A stretch of DNA of 64,000 bases. Origin: Vibrio maritimus (GTDB lineage Bacteria; Pseudomonadota; Gammaproteobacteria; Enterobacterales; Vibrionaceae). The position numbers were made by a program, and so were the translations under genes. The stretch lies in NCBI RefSeq assembly GCF_021441885.1, contig NZ_CP090439.1, forward strand, positions 1,426,001-1,490,000, given 5' to 3'. The notes beneath the pieces were generated by a model that saw only the letters and a program-made list of their open reading frames with translations, was not told the DNA's origin and did no database searches. Of the stretch, positions 25,668 to 33,805 are shown in pieces (position 1 is the first letter of the stretch; each line of letters starts with the position of its first letter).

Positions 25668-26861
25668 ATGCTAAACAACCAACATATTGAGATCATCAAA
25701 AGCACCATTCCTCTATTGGAATCAGCAGGACCTGCATTGACTCAACATTTCTATCAAAGAATGTTTTCTCACAATCCAGAGCTGAAAGATATCTTTAACA
25801 TGACGCACCAGAAAACTGGTCGTCAAAGTGTCGCGCTATTCGAAGCGGTAGCGGCATACGCAAAAAACATTGAAAACCTAGCCGCACTTACCACAGCAGT
25901 AGAACGCATCGCGCATAAGCACACCAGTTTCAATATCAAAGCAGAACATTACCAGATCGTGGGACATCACTTGATTGAGACGCTACGAGAACTGGCTCCT
26001 GATGCATTCACTCAACCAGTGGAAGAGGCATGGACCGAAGCGTATCTTTTCCTGGCGCAAATCTTTATTGACCGTGAAGAAGAGTTATATCAGTTACGTG
26101 AAAAAGCGCTGGGTGGCTGGCGTGGTACGCGTCGCTTTGTTGTTGCGGAGAAAACCCCAGAGTCTGAGTTGGTGACTAGCTTTGTGCTTCAACCAGAAGA
26201 TGGCGGTAAAGTTCTTGGCTATGAAGTAGGGCAGTATCTGGGTGTTCAGGTGAAGCCAACCAATAGTGAACACGTTGAAATTCGTCAGTATTCGTTGTCC
26301 CAAGCGCCAACGGGCAGCAACTACCGTATCTCGGTAAAACGCGAGCTATCGGACTCTTACGATAATGGTCTTGTGTCTAACTACTTACACGACAGTGTTA
26401 ATGTAGGGGACGTTATCGATGTCATGCCGCCTGCGGGTGATTTCTTCTACAAAGAAACCGACAAACCAGTAGTATTGATTTCCGCTGGTGTGGGCTGTAC
26501 ACCGATGCAGGCGATTTTGCAGAAACTATCACAAGACGACAAGACCGAAACCGTCACGTATCTGCATGCTTGTGAACACGAACAGCAGCATTCCTTTGTC
26601 GATGAAGTCGCGACGATCGTATCCGCGAAAGGTTGGAATCAAAAAGTTTGGTACCGTGAGCCAAAGCAAACTGAGAACGAATCGGCGAAAGGGCTGATGG
26701 ATCTCAACTCGATGAAAGAGACATTGCCAGTGCACTTCGGTGAGTTCTACATCTGTGGTCCGATTGCCTTTATGGATGCTATGGTTCAGCAATTAGATGC
26801 GTTAGATGTGGACCGCTCTCGCGTTCACTACGAAGTATTTGGTCCACACGCGAACCTATAA
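25668..26861 (+). CDS. hmp: flavohaemoprotein, nitric oxide dioxygenase
   Basis: This 397-aa protein consumes NO and O2 with NAD(P)H to form nitrate. It has an N-terminal globin (1-137) with the proximal histidine region IAHKHTSF, an FAD-binding domain (about 150-255) with RQYSLSQ, and an NAD-binding domain (about 265-397) with SAGVGCTPM and a C-terminal YEVFGPHANL. Its length is normal for Hmp. AGGGAGCGACT precedes the start. The gene is controlled by the sigma-54 promoter and NorR boxes upstream. Its terminator lies within the coding end of the convergent gene. Confidence 0.95.
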   Translation: MLNNQHIEIIKSTIPLLESAGPALTQHFYQRMFSHNPELKDIFNMTHQKTGRQSVALFEAVAAYAKNIENLAALTTAVERIAHKHTSFNIKAEHYQIVGHHLIETLRELAPDAFTQPVEEAWTEAYLFLAQIFIDREEELYQLREKALGGWRGTRRFVVAEKTPESELVTSFVLQPEDGGKVLGYEVGQYLGVQVKPTNSEHVEIRQYSLSQAPTGSNYRISVKRELSDSYDNGLVSNYLHDSVNVGDVIDVMPPAGDFFYKETDKPVVLISAGVGCTPMQAILQKLSQDDKTETVTYLHACEHEQQHSFVDEVATIVSAKGWNQKVWYREPKQTENESAKGLMDLNSMKETLPVHFGEFYICGPIAFMDAMVQQLDALDVDRSRVHYEVFGPHANL

Positions 26862-26865
26862 GTCG

Positions 26866-27405
26866 TTAATTAAACCACCTTTCAAACCACCGCTTCCAAC
26901 CGGAAGATGGTGGTTTTTTAGCTTCAAATTCGCGGTAGCCTTGATAGTAACTCTGGGTAAACTGAGTTCGAATTTCATCCACGCTCAACCCAACGAGTGG
27001 GCTCAGCGTTTCACTGGTTTGCATGGCATGATCGTTTGCTAGGCTGTAATCCAACCCAAGATAGCCCTGAACATAAACCCAAATATGAGTGACCAACATG
27101 AGTTCTTCGACCACTGGCAGTTTGAAGGACTCTGCGTGCTTTCTGCCGACTTGCTCTTCAATGGCCGCTTGCATCGCTTGAACCTGATCAAGGTGAGCAT
27201 TTAATGAGGAAAGCGCTTCGACATTGAGCTTAGTGAACAAGCCTAGCAACAGATCCGACGGAGCGTTGTCAGGTTTGTTTTCTTGGGCTCTGGCAAACAG
27301 CATACTTTCACGTTCACATAAATTATTGAGCGCGTCAGTGTGCGTTGCAACAATCGCCAGTTTGTCGATTTGGATTTCTGCTAGTGCTTTCCTTAGCTCA
27401 ATCAT
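26866..27405 (-). CDS. protein of unknown function co-transcribed with yaeQ
   Basis: This 179-aa mostly helical soluble protein has no signal peptide. Features include an acidic helix-rich N-terminal half with spaced leucines, a central FKLPVVEELMLVTHIWVYVQGYLGLD stretch, and a basic aromatic C-terminal tail (SSGWKRWFERWFN). No family is recognised. Its ATG overlaps the yaeQ stop by 4 nt (ATGA), so translation is coupled and a joint role with YaeQ is plausible. Its last about 17 codons overlap the hmp terminator hairpin on the opposite strand. Confidence 0.65.
   Translation of the reverse strand: MIELRKALAEIQIDKLAIVATHTDALNNLCERESMLFARAQENKPDNAPSDLLLGLFTKLNVEALSSLNAHLDQVQAMQAAIEEQVGRKHAESFKLPVVEELMLVTHIWVYVQGYLGLDYSLANDHAMQTSETLSPLVGLSVDEIRTQFTQSYYQGYREFEAKKPPSSGWKRWFERWFN
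26884..26919 (+). terminator. hmp terminator lying inside the convergent gene's coding end
   Basis: AAACCACCGCTTCC (26884-26897) pairs with GGAAG-A-TGGTGGTTT (26902-26915) and is followed by a T run. It terminates hmp and also forms part of the coding sequence of the opposite-strand gene. Confidence 0.8.
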
Positions 27406-27938
27406 TTGTCCTGAAGTTCCTCGACTGTTACCTCAACAGAACCGCCTTCGGCATCGACAAACAGCGACGTGCCGGTAATCATTACCGATAGATCCATAGT
27501 GCGAGATACAAGACCTGCTAGCGCCTCGATAGATTCATTGTTAAAGCGGAAGATGCTTGCATCTAGATAGCCAAACTTGCCTTGGTTTTGTTGCCACCAA
27601 ACATCGCTTTTGGTGTTGAAGCTATATACCTTCGTTTTCTTTGAAAGGCGAGTCGCTTTCTTCACACGATCGACATCAGGTTCGCCGATATCAATCCATA
27701 CTAGTGTTTGGTCGTCCAAAGATTTTTCCCAAATATCAGGCTCTTCAATGGTGGACAGCCCTTTGGTGAACTGGAGCTCAGTAGAGGCGTTAAGACAGAA
27801 TGCCATTAGCCTTGCCATCATGCGCTGCTCATTCTCTGATGGGTGTAGAGCGACGGTAAGATTCAAAGAGTCGTAATAATCGCGATTCATGTCTGTCAAT
27901 GCGACACGAAATTTGTAAATAGTTGGTTTTAAAGCCAT
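27402..27938 (-). CDS. yaeQ: YaeQ family protein
   Basis: This 178-aa protein begins MALKPTIYKFRVALTDMNRDYYDSLNLTVALHPSENEQRMMARLMAFCLNA, which is characteristic of YaeQ. The family has a PD-(D/E)xK nuclease-like fold; here ELQFTKGLS, DIWEKSLDDQTLVWIDIGEPD and KVYSFNTKSDVWW carry the core strands. The molecular role is unclear; E. coli YaeQ was reported to compensate for loss of RfaH. The length is normal. It shares a 4-nt overlap with the following unknown gene. Confidence 0.88.
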   Translation of the reverse strand: MALKPTIYKFRVALTDMNRDYYDSLNLTVALHPSENEQRMMARLMAFCLNASTELQFTKGLSTIEEPDIWEKSLDDQTLVWIDIGEPDVDRVKKATRLSKKTKVYSFNTKSDVWWQQNQGKFGYLDASIFRFNNESIEALAGLVSRTMDLSVMITGTSLFVDAEGGSVEVTVEELQDK

Positions 27939-28035
27939 GAGATTGCTCTGGGGATATTTGATTGCATTAATGCCTATAGTACGCGTCTATGGGTAAAAGG
28001 ACACTAACAAAGGGGCGCACATGTGCTAACTGATA

Positions 28036-28070
28036 CAAAAATAGCCAGCTGAGCTGGCTATTTATCAGAA
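28036..28070 (-). terminator. terminator behind the cold-shock gene
   Basis: AAATAGCCAGC-TGA-GCTGGCTATTT (about 28039-28063) is a perfect stem, extended by CTGATA/TATCAG on the outside. On the minus strand it is followed by a T-rich stretch. Confidence 0.8.
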
Positions 28071-28088
28071 TGTACTGGAAGCGAGTAC

Positions 28089-28298
28089 TTAGACTGGTTG
28101 GATTTCTTCCGCTTGAGGTCCTTTTTGACCTTGAGTCACGCGAAATTCAACTTTCTGACCTTCAGTAAGCGTACGGAAACCGTCTGCTTTGATGTTGCTG
28201 AAGTGAGCGAAAACGTCTGGACCGTTCTCTTGTTGAATGAAGCCAAAGCCTTTAGTTTCGTTGAACCACTTAACTGTACCAGTAACTGTGTTAGACAT
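28089..28298 (-). CDS. CspA-family cold-shock protein
   Basis: This 69-aa protein is a single cold-shock domain (OB fold) that binds single-stranded RNA/DNA. RNP1 is KGFGFIQ and RNP2 is VFAHFSNI, both intact. The N-terminus GTVKWFNETKGFGFI is typical of the family. It is preceded by TTTTAGGATATAAGT, giving a good ribosome-binding site. A 436-bp gap upstream may include a long leader, as for other cold-shock genes. Which paralogue it is (CspA-, CspE- or CspV-like) cannot be decided by eye. Confidence 0.92.
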   Translation of the reverse strand: MSNTVTGTVKWFNETKGFGFIQQENGPDVFAHFSNIKADGFRTLTEGQKVEFRVTQGQKGPQAEEIQPV

Positions 28299-28734
28299 AC
28301 TTATATCCTAAAATTTTCTACTATCTTTTGTTTCTTTATTGCCAATCCGGCAGCTATAGCGTGAAAAGGAAATTGCTATTGCGTACAACGCGTCGGGGGA
28401 ATCACGAGAATTCAACGAATGCTACTTGTAAACAATGTAACTTTTTTTTCTAGCCAGTCACGAATATAAGCGAGTTCTTAGGTAAGTCAAAGAGCTGCAA
28501 TTACAATTTGTCTGAATATTTGAAGTGCAGCTCGTTTTTAGGTGTCACTTACATGACATTTTCAAACGCGAAGATAAATTTTTGACGCTAGGTCAACAAA
28601 CGTGCAAAGCTTGTAACGTATTGATATAAAACATTATTTAGCGCTTCGAAATAATGTTTTGTAAAGATTGTGCAAACATTATTAGTATTTTGAAGCGCTA
28701 GCGGTTTTTATAGAATTACCAAATAAAGTGGACA
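28299..28734. other. 436-bp intergenic region with mutually exclusive hairpins
   Basis: No gene is seen here. GAGCTGCA (28492-28499) and TGCAGCTC (28526-28533) form a stem followed by TTTTT on the plus strand. Farther up, AAACATTATT occurs twice (28629-28638 and 28674-28683), flanking one copy of AATAATGTTT (28650-28659). TAGCGCTTC (28639-28647) pairs with GAAGCGCTA (28692-28700). Two competing folds are therefore possible. The region probably contains the cold-shock promoter and leader on the minus strand, and the 3' end of the ThrE-family transcript. Confidence 0.45.
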
Positions 28735-29898
28735 CTACCTCTCTATTTTAGGCGAATATATTGAGTATGCGGTAATTTGTCCTGCCACAATTGCTGAGAA
28801 CATAAATAATGCGGATAAACCGATATTAGGTATCGGTAGAATCGATTGTTCAAAAACCGACTGGCTGGCGCTCACCATTACTCGACTGCCTGGTACCAAA
28901 ATAATGATGCCTTGAACAATATAAATAGAACCTGTGAGGTCCAGACGCTTAGCTACCCAGGTGCCATAGAGGGTAATAAGTACTGTCGTGACCCAAGTTC
29001 CAACAACCCAACCACTTTCAAAACCAAGATAAAACGGTCCCCACATTCCGAGTACTGCTACCGGCAATCCCAATAAGATATCTTTCGGTCTTGCGTTGAA
29101 TATCACGCCGATAGAGGTGGAGATGAGTAACAGGCCAAAGCAATGCAGCCATAGCGGAACTTCGTTGGTGTAAGAGATAGAGTCGGTTTGTCCCCAAAAG
29201 GCTTCGCCTATATTTAGTCCCATCATCACGCCGATAAAGAGTTTGATGAGCGTTAGGGCACTTTGACCCAAAAGCGCGGTCCCTGACACCAAATCATTAA
29301 AGGCCAAACATTCGAGCGAGTTGGCAATGGAAAGCCCAGGCACAAAAAGCACCACACTCGCAATACAGAGCGCCCATATCGGTATTGCGGCGCCAGTACT
29401 GGCAATAAACGCAACCAAAACACCCGTTAGCAGTGCTGAGATAAACTCAACCGCGATAGCGTTGCGGCCACGATAAACTAACTGACAAACCCATACCATT
29501 AAACCCAGCAACATAGAAAAGGCAATTGCTTCGAGAGTGCTACCTACCAGCATCAGATAAGCGGGCGGTATGCCCATATTGGCAAGCGCTACGATCCATT
29601 TCGGATAACCAACAGGTTCTGGAACCGGCTCATTACTTGGCTGATTGATGCGAATAATAGTGTTAGCGAGTAGGCTGAGGTTGATTGATGCTGGCTTTAA
29701 GCGCTTCAAAACCACCGTATTGTTTTTATCGGGAAACTGGTAGTTGATTGCCGTTGGCGTCGCTTGGACCATGACGTCAACCCCGTGCTTTTGGGCGTAA
29801 TGTTGAGCGTATTTCTCTACTTTGTAGGGAGCACAGCCGCTTCGATGAAGCGTGTCACCAATATCGACGATTTTCTTGATGGTTTGAGTGGAAGGCAT
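28735..29898 (-). CDS. threonine/serine exporter family protein (ThrE-like, fused)
   Basis: This 387-aa membrane protein combines both ThrE parts in one chain. The N-terminal cytoplasmic segment (residues 1-110: TIKKIVDIGDTLHRSGCAPYKVEKYAQ, VMVQATPTAINYQF) is the ThrE/DUF1212 signature. About ten membrane helices follow, including the VLFVPGLSIANSLECLAFNDLVSGTALL segment and the second-domain motif LVPGSRVMVSASQSVFEQS. The fused form exports Thr/Ser in Corynebacterium; many gammaproteobacteria carry split YjjP/YjjB instead. The substrate here is inferred from the family only. It is a single gene. Confidence 0.82.
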   Translation of the reverse strand: MPSTQTIKKIVDIGDTLHRSGCAPYKVEKYAQHYAQKHGVDVMVQATPTAINYQFPDKNNTVVLKRLKPASINLSLLANTIIRINQPSNEPVPEPVGYPKWIVALANMGIPPAYLMLVGSTLEAIAFSMLLGLMVWVCQLVYRGRNAIAVEFISALLTGVLVAFIASTGAAIPIWALCIASVVLFVPGLSIANSLECLAFNDLVSGTALLGQSALTLIKLFIGVMMGLNIGEAFWGQTDSISYTNEVPLWLHCFGLLLISTSIGVIFNARPKDILLGLPVAVLGMWGPFYLGFESGWVVGTWVTTVLITLYGTWVAKRLDLTGSIYIVQGIIILVPGSRVMVSASQSVFEQSILPIPNIGLSALFMFSAIVAGQITAYSIYSPKIER

Positions 29899-30144
29899 AG
29901 GTCCGTCTAGTCAATCTGGGGGTCTTTTTTGATGGCGTAAAGGTATCAGAGCTTTTGTGGTTTTTCGATAGTAAATATTCGTTTTTCAGTCAATTTTATT
30001 CGGCTTTAGATTTTCGAACATAAACGAAGCAAGCGTTTGCCCCAATATGGCTAAAACGAAGGGTCGCATCCTACAAGAACGATTTTTGATCTTGCTGCTA
30101 TCAAGCTAACTTTAGTCCATCAAAGACACTAAGGGAGGCGCACA

Positions 30145-30300
30145 ATGACACATTTCAGCCCAATGGCTATCCGAAAACTTGCAAGCCTAATGCTAGAGAC
30201 AGGCTTTAAAGCCATCGATGTTCAGTATCATAGAGTTCAATTTATTACTCGGGACCGAGTAGGGACGATAGATAGACACGGTATTGTGGTATGGGAGTAG
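30145..30300 (+). CDS. small 51-aa protein of unknown function
   Basis: This short frame runs from ATG 30145 to TAG 30300. It has a strong ribosome-binding site (AAGGGAGGCGCACA) at good spacing, which is the main support. The product starts MTHFSPMAIRKLASLMLETG and continues with FKAIDVQYHRVQFITRDRVG, then TIDRHGIVVWE. It is basic and soluble, with an N-terminal helix followed by short beta strands, which is a plausible small fold. No family is recognised. It stands alone between the ThrE-family gene and the alginate lyase. Confidence 0.55.
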   Translation: MTHFSPMAIRKLASLMLETGFKAIDVQYHRVQFITRDRVGTIDRHGIVVWE

Positions 30301-30355
30301 TTATTGGAAGTCGTGAAAAGTAACTGCGCTTTCCGCCATAACGTTGTAAATAGCT

Positions 30356-30395
30356 CAACCAAGCCTTTTAAACTCATGCATAAGAGGCTTGGTTG
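30356..30395. terminator. hairpin between the small ORF and the alginate lyase gene
   Basis: CAACCAAGCC (30356-30365) pairs with GGCTTGGTTG (30386-30395) around a 20-nt loop. It lies behind both convergent genes. T runs are weak on both sides. Confidence 0.5.
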
Positions 30396-30415
30396 GGTTT
30401 GAATGAGTTACGACA

Positions 30416-31273
30416 TTAGCCTTTGTGTTCAGTGTACTCTAGCTTGTAGAAGTGAGCTTCACTTTCGCCATCGGTAAACTGATTGTAGACACCTGCTTTA
30501 AAGTAGCTGAGAAGATGACGCCAATAATCGATGTCCTTCTCCATTTTTCTCTCGCCATTTACATCGACCGCAAGGATCTTGTTGCCAACGGTGATGTCAA
30601 ACTCAGTTGTTTCACCAACAGGCGCTTTACCTAAGTCAATCTGAGAGTACGCAACGTCAGATTGGCACATCTCTTTGTCTTTGTTTTTCTTGCCCATCGA
30701 GCCTTTGCAAATTACCGCATTGTTTTTCACGATAGCCCAGTAGTGCCCTTGAACGCCGTTATTGTCTTGCTTCCACACAACACGAAGAAGTGGGTGCGGA
30801 ACATTGTGTGTGCCTAGGTCGTCCAGACCTTTGTTATGAACTTGCAAGAAGGTGATTTCGTTCTGCTTGGATTTCGAGTTTTCCATCGCTGCTTCAGGGT
30901 TCACGATTTCAACTTTTGAGCTGAGTGTATAGAACTCATTTGGAAGATCAGTACGGAAGTTTTCTTGTACTCTCAACTCATTACGAAGGTGGTCATTCTT
31001 CATCTTGAAGACCAAAGCTTCACTCGTTTTGTCGACATAGAAATTGTTGTTCACAATACCTGAATAGTTGTTGTCGAGCGCAAAGTATTCTTTGTTGCCT
31101 TTCTTTCCATCAGGATCAGAGATTTGCAGCTCAGAAGCCGATAACACATTGCTGTATTGAGGGTAATCTGCAGGTTCACCTAGTTTACCTTCAGGATTCG
31201 AAAACTGAACATTTGCACTCGCCATGGAAGAGATAGCAAGCAACACAGCAGTAGAGATAAGCTTATTTTTCAT
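30416..31273 (-). CDS. PL7 alginate lyase
   Basis: This 285-aa secreted enzyme has a Sec signal peptide (1-20, cleavage after ASA). The three PL7 signatures are intact: RNELR (97-101), Q-V-H (144-146) and YFKAGVYNQ (257-265). They give catalytic H146 and Y263 with substrate-neutralising Q144 and arginines. The central motif is QVH rather than QIH; in PL7 this position correlates with preference for mannuronate versus guluronate blocks, QVH leaning to polyM. There is no binding module and no lipobox, so it is periplasmic or secreted. It is alone, without the oligoalginate lyase or DEH pathway genes nearby. Confidence 0.92.
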   Translation of the reverse strand: MKNKLISTAVLLAISSMASANVQFSNPEGKLGEPADYPQYSNVLSASELQISDPDGKKGNKEYFALDNNYSGIVNNNFYVDKTSEALVFKMKNDHLRNELRVQENFRTDLPNEFYTLSSKVEIVNPEAAMENSKSKQNEITFLQVHNKGLDDLGTHNVPHPLLRVVWKQDNNGVQGHYWAIVKNNAVICKGSMGKKNKDKEMCQSDVAYSQIDLGKAPVGETTEFDITVGNKILAVDVNGERKMEKDIDYWRHLLSYFKAGVYNQFTDGESEAHFYKLEYTEHKG

Positions 31274-31488
31274 GAGTTAACCCCTTTTATATTATTGTCA
31301 TACATTTTTATAAGGTAGATATCATTGTTCAGGAGTTAGCGAAATATTCAGAACGTGAAATTGTGCTCTAGCGCCTAGTTTTGCAATGTTTGATAAATTT
31401 TGTAGGGACATTGGCTGACGTATATGGGATGGCGATTTAGCAGTGATAAGTATCGAAGGTTCGATGAGAGCCAAGGGATAGAAGAGAG

Positions 31489-31517
31489 AAAATCGGAGAG
31501 CAAGGCTCTCCGATTTT
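31489..31517 (-). terminator. terminator of the amino-acid-type ABC transporter operon
   Basis: AAAATCGGAGAGC (31489-31501) pairs perfectly with GCTCTCCGATTTT (31505-31517) around AAG. It sits just after the ATPase stop. Confidence 0.88.
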
Positions 31518-31527
31518 CGAGGGCGAG

Positions 31528-32415
31528 TTAGCTCGCATCGAGTTTCAAAAACTGTCTTACTCGAGTGGAATCTGGGTCGGTAAAGAATTTTTCTGGGGGA
31601 TTTTTCTCAATCAATATGCCTTTTTCCAAAAACACTACTTGATCAGAAACTTGTCGAGCGAAATCCATCTCATGGGTGACGATGACCATGGTATAGCCCT
31701 CTTTAGAGAGCTTTTGCATAACCGTTAGTACTTCCTCTACGAGCTCTGGGTCAAGAGCTGACGTTGGCTCATCGAAGAGCAGTACCTCAGGCTCCATTGC
31801 TAATGCGCGAGCAATAGCCACGCGCTGCTTCTGTCCTCCCGATAGCATGCTTGGGTAACTGTCGAGTTTGTGTGACATGCCAACTTTCTCTAGTTGTGTT
31901 TCCGCCATGCTCTCTGCGTCGGACTTCGACCACTTTTTCACATGAATGAGCGCTTCCATCACGTTTTGCTTAACGGTAAGGTGCGGCCATAAATTGAAGC
32001 TTTGAAATACCATGCCGACGCGTTGTCGCATCTTGGCGAGCTCTTTGTATTTGGCTGGCCTGTTAGTTTCGGCATTCACACCGATACGTTCGTCGCCAAC
32101 GTAGATAAACCCTCGCTCCGGCTGCTCAAGCCAGTTAATGCAGCGCAATAAGGTAGATTTACCTGAGCCCGATGAACCGAGAATACTGACGACTTCGCCT
32201 TTTTGTATATTGAGGTTGATATCTCGAAGCACTTCGATTCCGTCAAACTGCTTCGAGAGATTAATGATTTTGATGATTGAATCTTTCTCATCTTGGGTGG
32301 TGTCAATCAATGGCGTTTCTTGGTGCTCAACGGTGTCAACGATGTGCAGCTCCGCGCTTTCTTTAAATGTGCTGAGTGGGATGTCTGGAGTAGTTTCAAC
32401 TGATTGTTTAAGCAT
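31528..32415 (-). CDS. ATPase of a polar amino-acid-type ABC transporter
   Basis: This 295-aa GlnQ/HisP-type ATPase has Walker A GSSGSGKS (about residue 80), signature LSGGQKQR, Walker B VLLFDEP and the switch histidine in VTHEM. The first about 45 residues (VETTPDIPLSTFKESAELHIVD and on) are an acidic extension not found in typical 240-260-aa members. The ATG overlaps the upstream permease by 8 nt. It is the last gene of a four-gene operon (binding protein, permease, permease, ATPase). Its place next to the IsfD- and MocR-like genes suggests taurine or a related amino-sulfonate as substrate; this is inference. Confidence 0.85.
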   Translation of the reverse strand: MLKQSVETTPDIPLSTFKESAELHIVDTVEHQETPLIDTTQDEKDSIIKIINLSKQFDGIEVLRDINLNIQKGEVVSILGSSGSGKSTLLRCINWLEQPERGFIYVGDERIGVNAETNRPAKYKELAKMRQRVGMVFQSFNLWPHLTVKQNVMEALIHVKKWSKSDAESMAETQLEKVGMSHKLDSYPSMLSGGQKQRVAIARALAMEPEVLLFDEPTSALDPELVEEVLTVMQKLSKEGYTMVIVTHEMDFARQVSDQVVFLEKGILIEKNPPEKFFTDPDSTRVRQFLKLDAS

Positions 32416-33073
32416 GACTTAGCCCTCGTTGTTGCACTTTGCTAAGTGCTAATTTGGTTACTTGTTCCACTGCGATACTGACCATCCAATACAAACCAAT
32501 CGCGACGATAAAGGCGTTGAGTGGGATAAAGTAGGTAGATTGAATGCTGTTCGCAGCAGCGGTGATCTCGCTGACGGTAATGATGCTCAAAAATGCCGTA
32601 TCCTTGAGACAGATAATGAGTTGATTCGCAATGAGTGGAATGGACTTAAACAACACGTTCGGTGCAATAACTCGAGTGAAAATCTTAAACTTCGAGAAGC
32701 CACAGGACTTGGCCGCTTCTATGTAGCCCTCATCCATGTCCTTTCTGACACCACGGAATATTTCGCAGAAATAGGTGCTGTGGTACAAACACAGTGAAAC
32801 GAGACCGGCGGTGATAGCATCCATGCGAATGCCTACTTGTGGTAAGCCGTAATAGAGTAGGTAAGCGAGAATAAGAAACGGCAGCGTCCTCATAATGTTG
32901 ATACTACCTCGCACGCAGTAGCTTAGACCTTTGCTGCCATTTTCAAGCACGCTTAGAAGTGCTAATCCCATAAAAAAGCTTATCGTTGATGCAGACACAA
33001 ACAGCATGACTGTCGTAAATAGGCCGTAGGTAAAGATCTCGCGTTGATCCCAAATGATTTGCCATTCGTTCAT
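32408..33073 (-). CDS. ABC transporter permease (polar amino acid type), second subunit
   Basis: This 221-aa HisM/GlnP-type permease has about five membrane helices. The EAA-type coupling loop is YIEAAKSCGFSKFKIFTRVIAPNVL, near residue 125. The motif LRTLPFLILAYLLYYGLPQVG near residue 65 is typical of the family. A strong TAGGAGG ribosome-binding site precedes the start. It lies 11 nt after the first permease and overlaps the ATPase gene by 8 nt, so these three genes are tightly coupled. Confidence 0.86.
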   Translation of the reverse strand: MNEWQIIWDQREIFTYGLFTTVMLFVSASTISFFMGLALLSVLENGSKGLSYCVRGSINIMRTLPFLILAYLLYYGLPQVGIRMDAITAGLVSLCLYHSTYFCEIFRGVRKDMDEGYIEAAKSCGFSKFKIFTRVIAPNVLFKSIPLIANQLIICLKDTAFLSIITVSEITAAANSIQSTYFIPLNAFIVAIGLYWMVSIAVEQVTKLALSKVQQRGLSHA

Positions 33074-33084
33074 ACTGTTTCCTC

Positions 33085-33726
33085 CTACGCGGCTAAGTTA
33101 CTGGCTTTTTGCTCAGCCATATGTTGAAGCTTTATCAGTAAGCCGATGATGCACATATATAGGACAGCAGCGCAGAGTATTGGTCCTAGAGGTTCATAAG
33201 TGACGGCTGCGATACGGTTAGTTACGCGTGTTAGGTCTACCACACCAATGACGGCAATGGCTGGGCTGCCTTTGATTAAGAAAGACATTTCATTCACAAG
33301 CGCGGGTAGGCTAACGATCACCATCTGTGGGAACATAATGCGGCGAAAGTAAACCAATCGAGACATGCCAATCGCTTCGGCGGCTTCTTTTTGTCCATTT
33401 GAAAAGTTGAGAAACGCATTGCGCCAGATTTCAGCGTTGAACGCGGACGTATTGAGTGTGAGACATAAGATAGCGGATAGGTGTTTGTCTAGATTGATGC
33501 CAAATGATGGGAATGATAAGAAAATAAACAAGGCTAACGTGACCAGTGGTGTCGCTCGCGCCCAACTGACGTAGACGCCCAGAAACTGGTCTAAGAAAGG
33601 TACTTTCGCCATTCTAACCAGAGCAATCATAAGCCCTATGACAACGCCCAAAGCGATAGAAACAAGGGAGATCCAAGCGGTCGTCCACGCGCCTTCTAAT
33701 AACTGCATCCATGCGTAGTAATCCAT
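33085..33726 (-). CDS. ABC transporter permease (polar amino acid type), first subunit
   Basis: This 213-aa HisQ/GlnP-type permease has an N-terminal helix (TTAWISLVSIALGVVIGLMIALVR), the family motif YVSWARATPLVTLALFIF, and a coupling loop KEAAEAIGMSRLVYFRRIMFPQ. The open frame extends to 33789, but the start at 33726 (MDYYAWMQLLEGAW) follows GGAGG and gives the normal length. It should form a heterodimer with the downstream permease. Confidence 0.85.
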   Translation of the reverse strand: MDYYAWMQLLEGAWTTAWISLVSIALGVVIGLMIALVRMAKVPFLDQFLGVYVSWARATPLVTLALFIFLSFPSFGINLDKHLSAILCLTLNTSAFNAEIWRNAFLNFSNGQKEAAEAIGMSRLVYFRRIMFPQMVIVSLPALVNEMSFLIKGSPAIAVIGVVDLTRVTNRIAAVTYEPLGPILCAAVLYMCIIGLLIKLQHMAEQKASNLAA

Positions 33727-33805
33727 AATGTATGCACCTCCAAAAAGATTGTTTAGGAATGTGGGCTTGCAGTTACATGACAAGCCCACTTGCTTAGGTC
33801 ATCGT

